From Diploscapter coronatus (Eukaryota; Nematoda; Chromadorea; Rhabditida; Rhabditidae), in contig OZ038423.1 of the NCBI GenBank assembly GCA_964036155.1, positions 46,639,249 to 46,703,248 on the forward strand: 64,000 nt of DNA, in the 5' to 3' direction. A model generated the notes under the pieces. It saw nothing but the letters and a program-made list of their open reading frames with translations, was not told the origin of the DNA and made no database searches. Positions 33,035-44,537 of the stretch are shown piece after piece; position 1 is the stretch's first letter; the number at the start of each line of letters is the position of its first letter. A program made the translations under genes and the position numbers.

Positions 33035-34505
33035 ATGACGATGACTTTAAATCGGTATTTTAATATTCTGTTCGTATTTTTCCTAACCGCGATATGCCAA
33101 GAGAATGAACGCGACCGGGTTTTAACGAGTAAGTGGAACGGTTTAACTTAAAACGTACGAAAATCAGCTGTAGGGGTAATTAAATTATTTTCCAAAACTT
33201 TTGAATGAATCAAATGTCTAAAGAGTAGCATTTAAATTGCATTTTCATATATTTTCAGTTTAAAATATATATGAAAAAGTGCATTTTACATACGTTTTCC
33301 CTAACTTTTTATTCTTGTATAACGTCATTCAAGTCATAGAATAACGAAGAATAGCACTTAACTTACGATTTTTCTATTTTAAAATGAATGTAATTATTAT
33401 TTAGCAATACAAAAGCGACTGGGCTACCTATTATATTCGGAAAAATACGAGTTTCAGATTAGGAGAAAAGTATGCAAATTTTTAATTCTTTTAAATTAAA
33501 AAAATATTATTTTAGTTAGAGAAATTAAACTGTGACATTACGAAATCAATCGACTCTAGAGCATCTATTGCCTATGAAATACAAAAGCAGGTCTTTTATT
33601 TGCAACTATCAACAGAGTCACCTGAATATTGGCACATGAATCCTCCGGTGGGCTTTCATTTTCTATCAATTATACTCAAAAACAGTTTTAAACTCGATGC
33701 TTCATTATTATAAGTAAGGAAAAAACTGATCTTCATCCTTTAAACCATAAAATTTTAGGTATTCCTCGGTGAAGAAACGCGAAATGGTGTAGAACTCTGC
33801 GAAAGCCGCATTGGCCATTTAAAGAGTGGTTCTGTTTCAGATCAGGTTGAAATTTTAGTATTCAATTTACTTTTTTCTCTAGAAAATTCATTCATTTCCA
33901 ATACTATGCACTAATTTATCATGATAATTTATGATAGCATGTTATTTTTTCCGAAACATTTACTCCATTTCTATATTTATAAGCTAAATTTGCAAAATAA
34001 CCTATGAACTTTACATTTAAAAAAAAAAAACCTTTTAATTTGATTCGTTTCCTATCGAAGTAAAAAATCGAAACATTTTAAACTCTCAACTTTGCAGGTA
34101 CGACAATTAGACGCCGAAATCGAGGACTTGAAGGAAAACGTAGATTTTGTCGATAAGATTTCCGAGGAGCGAATTATTAACTTGCGAATTCTACTCGACA
34201 AATATTCGATTGATGAGTTGAAGCAGTGGGATAATATTTTGAAGGAGTATAAGGTAAATATACCATTTAGTACCATTTCGTACCAACTTAAATCAGATCA
34301 CATTATTTTATGTAACTTAAACCATTTTATACTACATTTTATGGTTCAGGGACCATTTATAACTCTACCAGAGTGCCCAGTCCCCGATACACCCTACGGT
34401 GAAGCTCCTCCATGCGGTGATGAATATCTACCCGATAAACCATTTGATATGAAGCAAGAAAATCCGTTGATTTTCGATTTTCTTACCTCAACAGAACCAT
34501 TTTAG
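33035..34505 (+). CDS. Secreted protein of unknown family
   Basis: The start at 33035 gives a signal peptide (MTMTLNRYFNILFVFFLTAI). Exons then cover about 33405-33470, 33516-33590, 33591-33648 (possibly continuous), 33760-33845, 34098-34253 and 34350-34505. The mature protein has amphipathic helices (VRQLDAEIEDLKENVDFVDK, then ERIINLRILLDKYSIDELKQ) that could form a coiled coil. It ends in a proline-rich tail with two cysteines (ECPVPDTPYGEAPPCGDEYL) and a Phe-rich end. I do not recognise the family. Exon phases are consistent in the last three exons. Confidence 0.65.
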
Positions 34506-35111
34506 TCTACACATTTCGGACAACTTGTAAATATCGTTGAGCAATATAGTCTAAATCAGTGTATACGGACAGATATAGGCAGGCTTTCAGTCAGAACGAG
34601 GAGTTACAAGGGGAGGGGGTCCGTACGAAAAATCTGGCTTAAACCCTGTCTAGGCCTGTGTACGAGTTGTCGAATATTTTCCAATTTATGCAACGATATC
34701 TACAAGTTACATGTGCATTTCACTGTAATTTATAAGATTTTTAGTCGGAAAAAATGTTGTTTGACCGAGTTCTGAAACGTTGGTGGATTACCTTGAACTA
34801 AATATGCCTGTGCATGCGTATTTTATCCACTTGACCATTCAGCGTAAAAATTGGGAAAACTTAGAAAGAGAGAGTTCAGAAAAAAGTTGGAGATAGTAAA
34901 ATACACTAGGAAAGTTTCTATGTCAAGGATTATTCGGGAAGAGTTTATTTTATTTCCATCGTAAAAATAAAGTATGAGACTATTCTAGCGAAAATATCAC
35001 TTGAAAAAAGAACTCATGAAATGTTCAGAAATTTTAACGATTTTGGGATCGATTTTTGTAGCCCATTTTAGAGAACCCGTAAATTCTAATCATCGTTTAA
35101 AATTATCATGA
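34506..35111. other. Intergenic region between convergent genes
   Basis: No gene is seen between the stop of the plus-strand secreted protein and the proposed stop of the minus-strand receptor. Confidence 0.45.
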
Positions 35112-38100
35112 CTATTTCCGGAATAACTTGAACAATTTCTTATGTCTTCTTTCCACTGATTCGCTGCAGGAGAAGATCAATTTTAGTCCTTGACATCTAA
35201 AATATAAATTTGAACATCGGAATAGCTATAAATTTAGCCAATTTATAAGCCAAATGACCATAGCACAAGATATATGCTAAATAGGGTAAGATACAGTATT
35301 TTTCTTAAAATATTTTGTAATGATGTCTTGCAGTTTACAAATTGCCTAAGATTTAAATAATACCTTCCATAAATAAATGGATTGATGACACTATTAAGTA
35401 TAACGAATGATTGCAGAATATACATTCTATCTTGATACGCCGCATATGATTCATAGTCCAATATCGCCCACCTGAAATATCATAATTTAAATTTAGATAT
35501 TATACGAAATCAAAAATCGATTCGTTCGCAAAATTATCTAATGTCGGATGCATTCATTAACCACTAGCCCTGCATCTTTAGAGGGTATGCTAATGAGCAC
35601 TTAGCATCATATAGTTTTAAAAACAAACGATTACTCATAGAAACGACATTTTATAAGAGTGATACGGTAATATCATTAATAAAAGTAAACTCAAATAGCA
35701 TGTTTAAAACTATTAAGAAGTTTTATTTACATTTATCGTACTATTTTATCAATAGTCATTCGGAACTCACCAAGTCAATAGGTTATACGGTAGCCAGGTG
35801 ACGATGTACGTTAGAATTAATAGTAGCGTAATTCTGAGGGATCGGACTTTGGCGCGACGGAATTTATCTTGACCTCTAGCGGAGATCGATACTGGAATAT
35901 TTAAATTGTAATCATAAATGGAAAATATAAAATATAACGAAATGATAAATATATTCAATACTAATGAAATATATATTTGACTATTATCATTAATCACCCA
36001 CCATAACACTCTTTTTCTTTTTCTTTCTTGGGTCCTCTAACTGCCTTGCTGCACGATGACAATTTACTGATTTCACTCATGTACATTGCTGAAGAAGAAC
36101 CGTTGCCCATTGCGTCATCGTTAGAATTCAGAGTGGCGTAAATATCCTGCAACTTGTTTACTCAAAGTACGGCTTCAAAATCAGGACGAAATTATTTATA
36201 TTTAAAAATAGCATTTACAATATCTTATAATTTTTACTTTAAACCTATCTTTACCTTTAAGATTAAAGCATAGCATAGAATCAACACAATTAGAGGAATG
36301 TAAAATATGATGACGGTGTTTTGAATGCTGTATAAATGCATGAAAATGAAATCGAAATCCACCATAGTGTGCCGTAACACTTTAACCATCCAAATATTTA
36401 CACACTGGTACATATTATGGGGATCTTCGAAATATTCCTATAATTAAAATAAAAATAATATCACACAGGATATTCATTTATAATTTTTCCATTTATTTTT
36501 TAATAAAAAATTTTCTAATAATTATTTTCAAAAACGATTAACGAGAACCAATTCTAGAGAGTGGAAGAAATGTGAAAGTGTATGGTTTTACCCACTTTCT
36601 ATTTTCGGGTAGGTCTGGGCATACTAGGACAACTGAGAAATAGCGGGATGACGTGAGGACGTAAGCTATTTTTTCCACACTATTTCTCCCTACTTTTATG
36701 CCCTAGCCTATCCCTAACTATAGCGCACGTCCTCACGTCATTTCAAAATTGTTCATACCGGTGGCAAGGTAAATTTTCTAAGTTTTGCCTTAACGTTGAG
36801 CCTGCGATTTGAATCGATTCTCGTTGGCCGTTTTGAAAAATATTTATTAGAAAAAATTAATTTAAAAAATAGATGAAAACAATTATAGATGAATACTCTG
36901 CATTTTCAGGAAATTTTATTTTTTAAGGATTTTAAAATTATATTTAGAAATATTCCTGAAATTAAATTTGGAATAGTGTTATACTCCCAAAAATATTAAA
37001 ATTTAAAAAATAATATTTAAAATTATACTTTCAATATGCCTAAAATATTAAATTAAGTAAAAATTTAAGCATCTAAATATTTGTTCCTATTATTTAATCG
37101 AATAAAGCATAATTTATATATTTAAACGATAATAATTTTTTTTAAAATATAAGCATACCTCCTTCCAAACGAAGAACTGTGGTATCATAGAAATGAAGGC
37201 TGTGCTCCAAGCAAATAATAGCATCCTCGGTACCCTGCTATGACCATTCGCCGAAATCCACAGGGGATATCGTAAAGCCACTAGACGATAGAGAGCGATA
37301 CAGACCATGATATTCGAACTGTAATCATATTCAACAAATATCATGATAAATTTATTATTTTAGAAATAAACCTTGTCCCTACATTTAAACTACAAGTAGA
37401 TCCTAACAGTTTAACCTCAGTGTTAAAAGTTTGCCCATATGATAAATTCGTCTATGAATATGGTACCTGATAGCGAATACAAAAGCATCGAAGTAGCGCA
37501 TAAGCTTGCACATGAAAGGACCACCCTGCCACTCGTAGGTTATCATCCAAATGATATGTCCCGGCACGAAAATACCAAGCACCTAAAGTTAGCATATCTT
37601 AAATCATAATGTCTTTTCCATGATATTAATTGTGCTATGAGATTATTATTACTTGAAATCATATCTAAGGCCAAAAACCACGTATATTTTTATATGTCAG
37701 AAACTACTGGACTAATTTCAATTACATATGCATGCCGTACAGCTGTATTTAATTGGCCTTCAATAATTGAGCATTCATAGAGTTTCGTCAATGAATTGAA
37801 AGTTAAGATTAGATGTATGGAAACGTCTATTTTCGGAATCAAGGGCCTGCCAAAAGATCAATAAAGTTTAAAAATAGGAAGATTATAAATAAATAGAGAA
37901 CTTTCTATTTCGACAATTTAAAAACCTACCAATAAATCACTAATATTCAAATTGATATGCAGCAATAATAGGAAAGACTTGGCATGGCGATATCGCTTGA
38001 CCATATAAATTAACGTAGAAATATTTACAGGTAGACCAATTATCGTTAGGAAAGAAAATATGACAATCTGAAAATACCAAATTATAAAAATGATTATTGA

Positions 38101-38203
38101 ATATTCTAATTACCGGCAATATTTCCCTAGGTGAAGGTTCTTCGTTACTTATGGTTGGTGGGCTTGCTAGGGGTTGAGTATTGTTGCTCACTACTGGGTG
38201 CAT
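35112..38203 (-). CDS. Rhodopsin-family peptide GPCR, GnRH/AKH-receptor-like
   Basis: Seven-transmembrane neuropeptide receptor. The start at 38203 (MHPVVSNNTQPLASPP) leads an extracellular tail with one NNT glycosylation site. Segments in order are TM1 (IVIFSFLTIIGLPVNISTLI, 38068), TM2-ECL1 (VPGHIIWMITYEWQGGPFMC, near 37540), TM3 with SSNIMVCIALYRLVALRYP, TM4 (MLLFAWSTAFISMIPQFFVW), and ECL2-TM5 ending in TVIIFYIPLIVLILCYALI. A long loop with SGNGSSSAMYM-like composition precedes TM6 (SLRITLLLILTYIVTWLPYN, near 35780) and TM7 (VILNSVINPFIYG, near 35390). From TM7 a donor (AG/GTATTA) joins in phase to an exon at about 35200 giving GRCQGLKLIFSC and a basic tail to stop 35112. Alternatively the TM7 exon reads on to a shorter end. 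AWSxAFxxxIPQ in TM4 and the TM6 pattern favour the GnRH/AKH receptor group. The DRY motif is YRL. Confidence 0.75.
36522..36842. mobile_element. MITE-like element in a receptor intron
   Basis: The outer arms (36522-36556 and 36807-36842) are inverted copies sharing TTTTCAAAA and AACGAGAA blocks. An inner inverted pair (about 36600-36668 against 36660-36745) shares CGTCCTCACGTCA and GGGCAT. The fold-back may be nested. The motif TTCCACACTATTTCT also occurs in the element near 46950, which suggests a shared family. Confidence 0.65.
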
Positions 38204-38681
38204 ATTATCTTAAACGTTATTATTAAAATCTAATCATATCATTATTATTACAAATCGCGAAAAACGAGTAAATAGCGAAAATTCTTGTTGTTGGGTAGTT
38301 TTTCGTCGTATTCGGACGGGAAATTAAGTTTGGTTTGCACGAGCCTCGATAAAAAGAAAGTGGAAAATAAGAAAATCGAATATCTAAGATACATAGAGAA
38401 ATGAATATATTATTTTATATGCCATAAATGGCATAAAATGATTGGCCCTTGACATGAAATGTAATGACGGAAAATAATGAAACTCATGCAAAAAGATAAA
38501 TTAAGAGGGGAAGGCAGTTAGTAGGACTAAAGGATGAAGCTTAAAGGTTGAGAAAAGCCAAGAAAGGAGGGGCGCTAAGACTTCATTAACAAGTATAATT
38601 GCGGCCCTTCACATTTCTCTCTCAGGCTTATTCTAATTAGCATTTTCCTTTTGCAGTCCCAAGAATCAATCAGTTTCGATA

Positions 38682-38698
38682 ACACACACACACACACA
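38682..38698 (+). repeat. (AC)n microsatellite
   Basis: An uninterrupted run of alternating A and C, about 8 units. Confidence 0.8.
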
Positions 38699-38802
38699 TC
38701 GATAAAATTTGCAGGGAGATGGTGTAATTTGCAAAATTATAAGTAGAAAATAGGACATTTTAGAAATTCCTACAGTAAAATATATAGGGAAATAGTGAAT
38801 TC

Positions 38803-39003
38803 TATTGTCAATGATCGACTACTTAAGACGAAATAAATGACGCTGACTTTTGATGCGTGGAAATCAGCGCGTTGTTTGCAGCTGACTTTACGTTATTACA
38901 TAGTTCTTTAAGAGGGAAGGTAGACAACTATTTATAAATACGCTTTGCATATTCAAACTTGTGCATAACTTATCTCGTTCCAAGTTATCGGTCATTGGCG
39001 ATG
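38803..39003. mobile_element. MITE-like element, same family as 44022-44406
   Basis: Inverted ends at 38803-38837 (around CAATGATCGACTACTTAAGA) and 38963-39003 (complement around CAATGACCGATAACTTGGAA). The ends match those of the element at 44022-44406, where AATGACTGGCTACTTGAGAC and AATGACCGATAACTTAAGGC occur. The inside is non-coding. Confidence 0.65.
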
Positions 39004-42000
39004 CAATCATTTTACGAAAGTAACGGATTTCATGGATAGGTATTTAGTAGCTGACGATCACAAGCCTGATAAATATTTCATGTTGAACGCACATCTCCCT
39101 CTGAATCTGAATAGCTATGCTCCTCTCAACCCTGTGGCTAAGTCCTAAACCTTTCGATTCAAGCTTCTCTCGAGTATTTTCATTCTAGTCCCGTTTCAAT
39201 TTATGATGGATTAACAAGTAATTCCTCTATGCAAAAACTGAATGCGGAGAATATCAGAAAGCAAATTTTCCTGTTAGTAAAAATAATAGTGAAGTTAGTG
39301 CATCATTATATCGTACCAATAGAATATTCTTAGGCTATTAGCAACGACTTATATTTTATGCAAAAGTTGTATGATAATAATAGTAAAGTTCTTGCACCCA
39401 CGATATAACAAGTGTTATTGAAAATGCTAAAGATTGCTAGTCCCAAGTTTTTTTGCGTACTTTATAGCGTATAATAAAAGTTAGTTATTAGGCAATAAAG
39501 CTACCATTAAAATATCAAATGGTTAATGCAGTTAAATATGCTCATTGATAATAGTATTAATCTATTTATCATTGGAGCATATTTTGCGCATTTAGTAGTA
39601 TTTAATAATAGAGTTAGTGCAATAGCTGTCATTGGCAAGGACATTCGTCGCAAAGAACTACTTCTAATTGATGAAGTGATGATGAAATTGGCTTGATTAC
39701 GCAATAGTTTGAGACGAAAAAGGATGGATTTTGCTGAATTGTGTTCTTTCAGATCGAAGACTGATAGGCGGCGTAATGGGAATTGACAGCCACGTGAAAA
39801 TCTAGGATTCAGGAGTGTTTTTGACGTCACGATTTTTTCGGGTAAACAATTTCTTTGAATCATATAGATTATAAAATTTTTATGTAATATTTAGAAAGCT
39901 AGATTCAAGAATATCAGATTCTGGATAAATAGTCTCTAAACCTAATAAACATTCAGGTATTTAACTAGGGCTGCCAACAGATATTTGTATTTTGTCAGGC
40001 ATACGTTTTTCGCGAATAACTCTATTAGCATAACAGATAAACTATAAGAATGTTATATGAGAAAGATGCGCAAGAGAATTTTACGTAAATCCATATAGGT
40101 TTTTTTCATGAAATTTTCAAATTTTTCTTTGTTGAAAGATATTTTCGATAGGTACAAATACTAAACTGTATTTAACAGATTTTTAAAATATTATTATCAA
40201 GATCGGAAAGATTCAAAATATCATTGATATTTGAAAATCTCTGAAATCGAATATTTGCAAAAAAAAAAACTAAAGTAACAATTCTATATTCGAAGCATCG
40301 ACACGTTAAATAAAAGTTTAATCCCTTCGTTCTTAAGAGATAAGAAGTTTTAACAAAAGAACACGAGAAGCATGAAAAAGTTCATATATGCTTACTTATC
40401 TCTTGTCTTTATCCCACAATATCATATTTAAAATGAGTATTCAGAAATCAGAGCTTAAATATGAGTTGAGGATGGATATATCAGGGATTTACGAAATAAA
40501 TGAACTCTCAAAGATAAAAAAGACTCTCTTTACTTAAGGGGCTTCTCAAAAGGAACGCGCTTAGAGCATATATTCTAGGGGCAATTCGAAACGAATGTTG
40601 TCTCAAGTTCCCAGAACGGAGCAACCAATTAAAATAAACAAACACAGACTGGGGTTTAAATTTAAAGATTTTTAAATTTCTTTAACAAAAAATTATAAAA
40701 ATCCAGAATTCTCATAAATAAAGACTTGTGTGCAAGTAAAAATGATCATACTTTATTAGAGATTTATATTAGTAACAACAGAGCGCCTTTGGTACCGTAG
40801 AGTACCGGAAAACAGTGAATAAGAATGATCAACGTGGAATGAAAAGGAGCACATATTATATAAAGGCTTGTAATCGGGGCAGTTTATGAATTAGGTGACA
40901 AAGACACAGTAGAAAATAATGAATCTCTTTGTAGGGCAATCTCAATCGTTCAACAATAATTTAATCGTCATACACATGAAATGTTTCTAGAAATATAAAA
41001 ATGTGGCAAAGATGGTTGCGACATAGTTGAAGTCATTGACTATCGATTGATAAATATAAAATTGTAAATAGCGAGTAATTATCAAGTTGCTGGTCGCAAT
41101 AGGCTCTAGATCGAATTTAAATTATGGACTTGCATAATAAAAAGTGAAAAACAGATATTCAGATGGAAAATTGGAAAACAATTTCAAATTATGCGAAAAA
41201 CTGATGAAGATCAGTATGAAATACGCAAAATACTGAATAAATTATCAAATATAAAGGAGCCACGAGAGTGAAATGCCAATAGGCAACCTCCTAGCTGAAA
41301 AGTGGATTCGTGGAAGCTAAGAGAAAGGAAAAGCTGAAGGGTTAGAAAAGAGAACTCGAAAAAGGGAATTCCTAGAGTTTGGAGTCACGCAGTAAATGTT
41401 TTACTCGGAAAAAAACGTTTGAAGAAGATGAATGGATGCTGGTATATTATTTGGAAATGCATTACTAAGCAAATTAAATATTTAAATAAAGTAATAAATT
41501 GAACATTAAATATGAAAAGTGACAAAGTATAAAATGTTCTACCTAGGTATTTTTTCTTTGTTTTCCTACCTTTCTATCCTAAGTTTTTGGTCTCCCTAGC
41601 AAGATAGATGGGAATTGAATTTAATTAGTGTCCCCTTAGGGATTTTGAAAACGAACCTGCTCTAAACCAGAGATTTAGTATATTCATTTGGATTCCGGAA
41701 ATCTTATCACCAGAAGGAATATTTTTCCCGGGGAAGAGTTGATATGACTTTTTGAGGTCTTCACTCAAATATATCCCATCTTATCTGGCTTTTTTCTTTT
41801 AAATCACCTCCAAACAAAAAAAACCATTCTCATTTCCTAGTCCTACAACTCCTGCAGCTTTTTCTCGAAACGAAAAAAGTCCTGGTGAGTCTCAGCTTAC
41901 CTCATTTTCTCAGGCTTAGACATTTCTTGCCTTCAGAAAGAAACGTCAAAAACTTGTCCAAATTCGGGATTTTCTATTGGCTTTGCACTGAATTTTTCAG

Positions 42001-44021
42001 CTTAGTCTGTCGCCAAGTTTTCATTGATCCTGATCATATGACCCCCTAACATTCGAACGCCTGCTTTGAAATGATTTTAGAATTTTTGGAATCCCAGTCG
42101 GCATTCCATCTTTCTCTCCCCCTCAATGCGACAGGTCATTCATCTTTATCTCTGACTCTCTGTGCCCTCTCATTCTTCAACATGGATTTATGCTATCTCT
42201 AATGACTTCCTTCAGCTTTCGATTGGAAAATATTTGGGTTTAATCACTTCTTCGGGAAGAGGTGTCAGCAAAAAGAATGATTAGAAATCAGTTGGTGTAG
42301 TCATTTTCATTGCTTTTAATTTTTAAATGGGCCGCCCTGTGATTTTTTCAAATAATAGGATGAATCTTACAAATTCCCTGGAAAAAACCTTTTATTTTGT
42401 TGAAGTAAGCGAATTTTTCTCGATCTACCTCCCCCAAGGGCTTTATTCGACGACTCTCGTTTTAGACCCTCACTAAATTTCGTGTCCGAATTGAATTTGA
42501 TCGAAACGCGGGTTTGAAATTAGGCGCACAACATCGTCGGGGAAAATAAAGACAATGCGGTCTTTTATCGGGTATTTTTTTTATAAAGTAGTGCATTTTT
42601 ATAGACATTATTCGCTTGTCGATAAAATGATGTACATATTTTATGAAGGTCACCTTTGCTTATTGGAAAAGAAAAGGTATTTACGAAATATCTTGAGCAA
42701 TATTGTTCTTTAATTGATGTAATTCATGAAGATCGTCTTTTTGTCAGGGGAAAATGGTGTATTTTCCTAGCTAAATTGTTAGTATGTCTGATAAGCGAGT
42801 GATAATATCTGCTGAGTTTCTCTTTGTAACCAGATAGGTGTCTCGACCAGTGAGTGCAGGTCTCTTCGATGTTACAACACCCGCATCTACACATGTGAAA
42901 TGCGAGAGAGCATCACAATATTAATTCGGCTCCCTCCTCACTTTCTTTTTGACCACTGATAAGCCGCAATGATAACGATTTTTCCAGTGCTTACCAAGGT
43001 ATATTGAAGTTTTAGGAAATATAATTTAGTTTCAATTTAAACTTTATTAATTTTCATCAACTTTATATCTTTGCTTTTGCCTAAATGATAAGATATCATA
43101 TTAAATTTCAGAATTTTGATGTTAAACTTCATGAAGTACAGCTCAATTTCAACCCTAACCTAATGAATTTCATCATAAACTTCGAAAACTTTAACGTAGC
43201 TTCATCTATTTTTAATCTGACTCCAATTTACAACCAACCTAAACCTTAAACTCCATAACATGAACTCTCTCTTGATGATCATCCTGTGTTCTTTATATTT
43301 GATCTTTCTGCGCCCCTTACCCAAGCCCACTTTTTGTCCTCCGTTTTTAGGTACTCCCCTACTCTCTAGGGATTTAATATATCCGCTTTTATTCTCGTTT
43401 TTCCGAGAGAATCATGCGGGAAATTTTGTCACTTGCAGGTGCGCCCTCAAATATTTCTTTGTAGTTGTCATTCGCATTGAAAAACACCTGAAATTTTATG
43501 GGTCTTAATGAAGATCGAATTTTTTCTAAATATAATTCAATAATATTGCCTTAAAAACTGATCTCCATTAAAGTCAGGTATTTTAAATGAAGTTCGACTT
43601 TTTAAGCAAAAATAACATTTCAAAAAGCTCATCTTCACTAAAATCCACGAAATCTGTGATGTTCTTCGGTGGGGTGTCATCTACAACGTGAACATTTTCA
43701 GGTGCACCCCCCGGAAATTTTAGTTGTCATTCCTGCATTTCATTTCCCTGAATTCCTGATGTCCATTATTCAGAGCTTCTCCCTTCATCTTTATCCAGGG
43801 CCTTTTGCTCCTTAAAGATGAGGTCCTTCATTCTTTCCCTCAAATAAAAGAATGTCCCGCTTCTTCGGTTTTAATGATGTGTTTCGGGTTGGTCGATGAA
43901 TTTTCATATACTTTTTCATAAAATTTCCTAACCTTAACACGCAATCATGCGACATTTAAGCGCTTTGTCGATTAAATTTTACCATTATGCGTTAAATACC
44001 TCGTTAGTTGTTAGCAATGAT

Positions 44022-44406
44022 GCTATTGTAAATGACTGGCTACTTGAGACGAGATAAAAGGAGCGCATTTCTTTCTCCCCCTTCTGTGAGCCTCAGAATG
44101 CACGAGCGACGAACATTTGTCCATTAGACGATTTACTTGATTTCTTTTCGCTTTTTCTGCGTTTTAGGGAACATCATCGATAATTAGTTGGTTAATTTCA
44201 TTAATATCGATAGAGAGAAATCATTTTAAAGTGATTGCAGTAAAAATTTCGCTAATTTCGATGAAAAATAAAGAAAAACGGAAGAAAACAGAAAAGAATC
44301 GCAAAATGAACGAATGTCGTCAGCGCGAGAATTCCAAGGCTCAAAGAGGGAGAGGAAGAAAGACGCTCCTTTTACTTCGCCTTAAGTTATCGGTCATTTA
44401 CAATAA
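44022..44406. mobile_element. Long fold-back element
   Basis: The arms extend for about 150 bases each: 44022-44180 pairs with 44270-44406. Shared blocks include CTATTGTAAATGAC and AAAAGGAGCG. The element is close to fully palindromic. It belongs to the same family as the smaller element at 38803-39003 and lies just upstream of acr-16. Confidence 0.7.
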
Positions 44407-44537
44407 TGAATTTCAGCCGATGGACTAATGTGGTCTATTTGTGATTTTACAAATGTTTGTCCGCTCAAATGCAGGCTTCATCAAAATATCGAGGTTTAAA
44501 CTTTAAACTAACATAAATTAAAACATTAACAATTTAG

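Larger units (their letters stand above)
38204..44537. other. Large gene-poor region
   Basis: More than 6 kb of AT-rich DNA without convincing exons on either strand. Short frames at 39507-39863 and 43260-43508 lack motifs and splice partners. It contains two related fold-back elements (38803-39003 and 44022-44406) and a CA microsatellite (38682-38698). It lies between two neuronal-type genes (a GPCR and acr-16), so it may hold distal regulatory sequence, but that is inference. Confidence 0.45.

Noticed and set aside
38204..44500. Several frames of 60-118 codons
   Set aside because: No start context, no splice partners and no recognisable motifs in an AT-rich region with repeats; coding cannot be supported.
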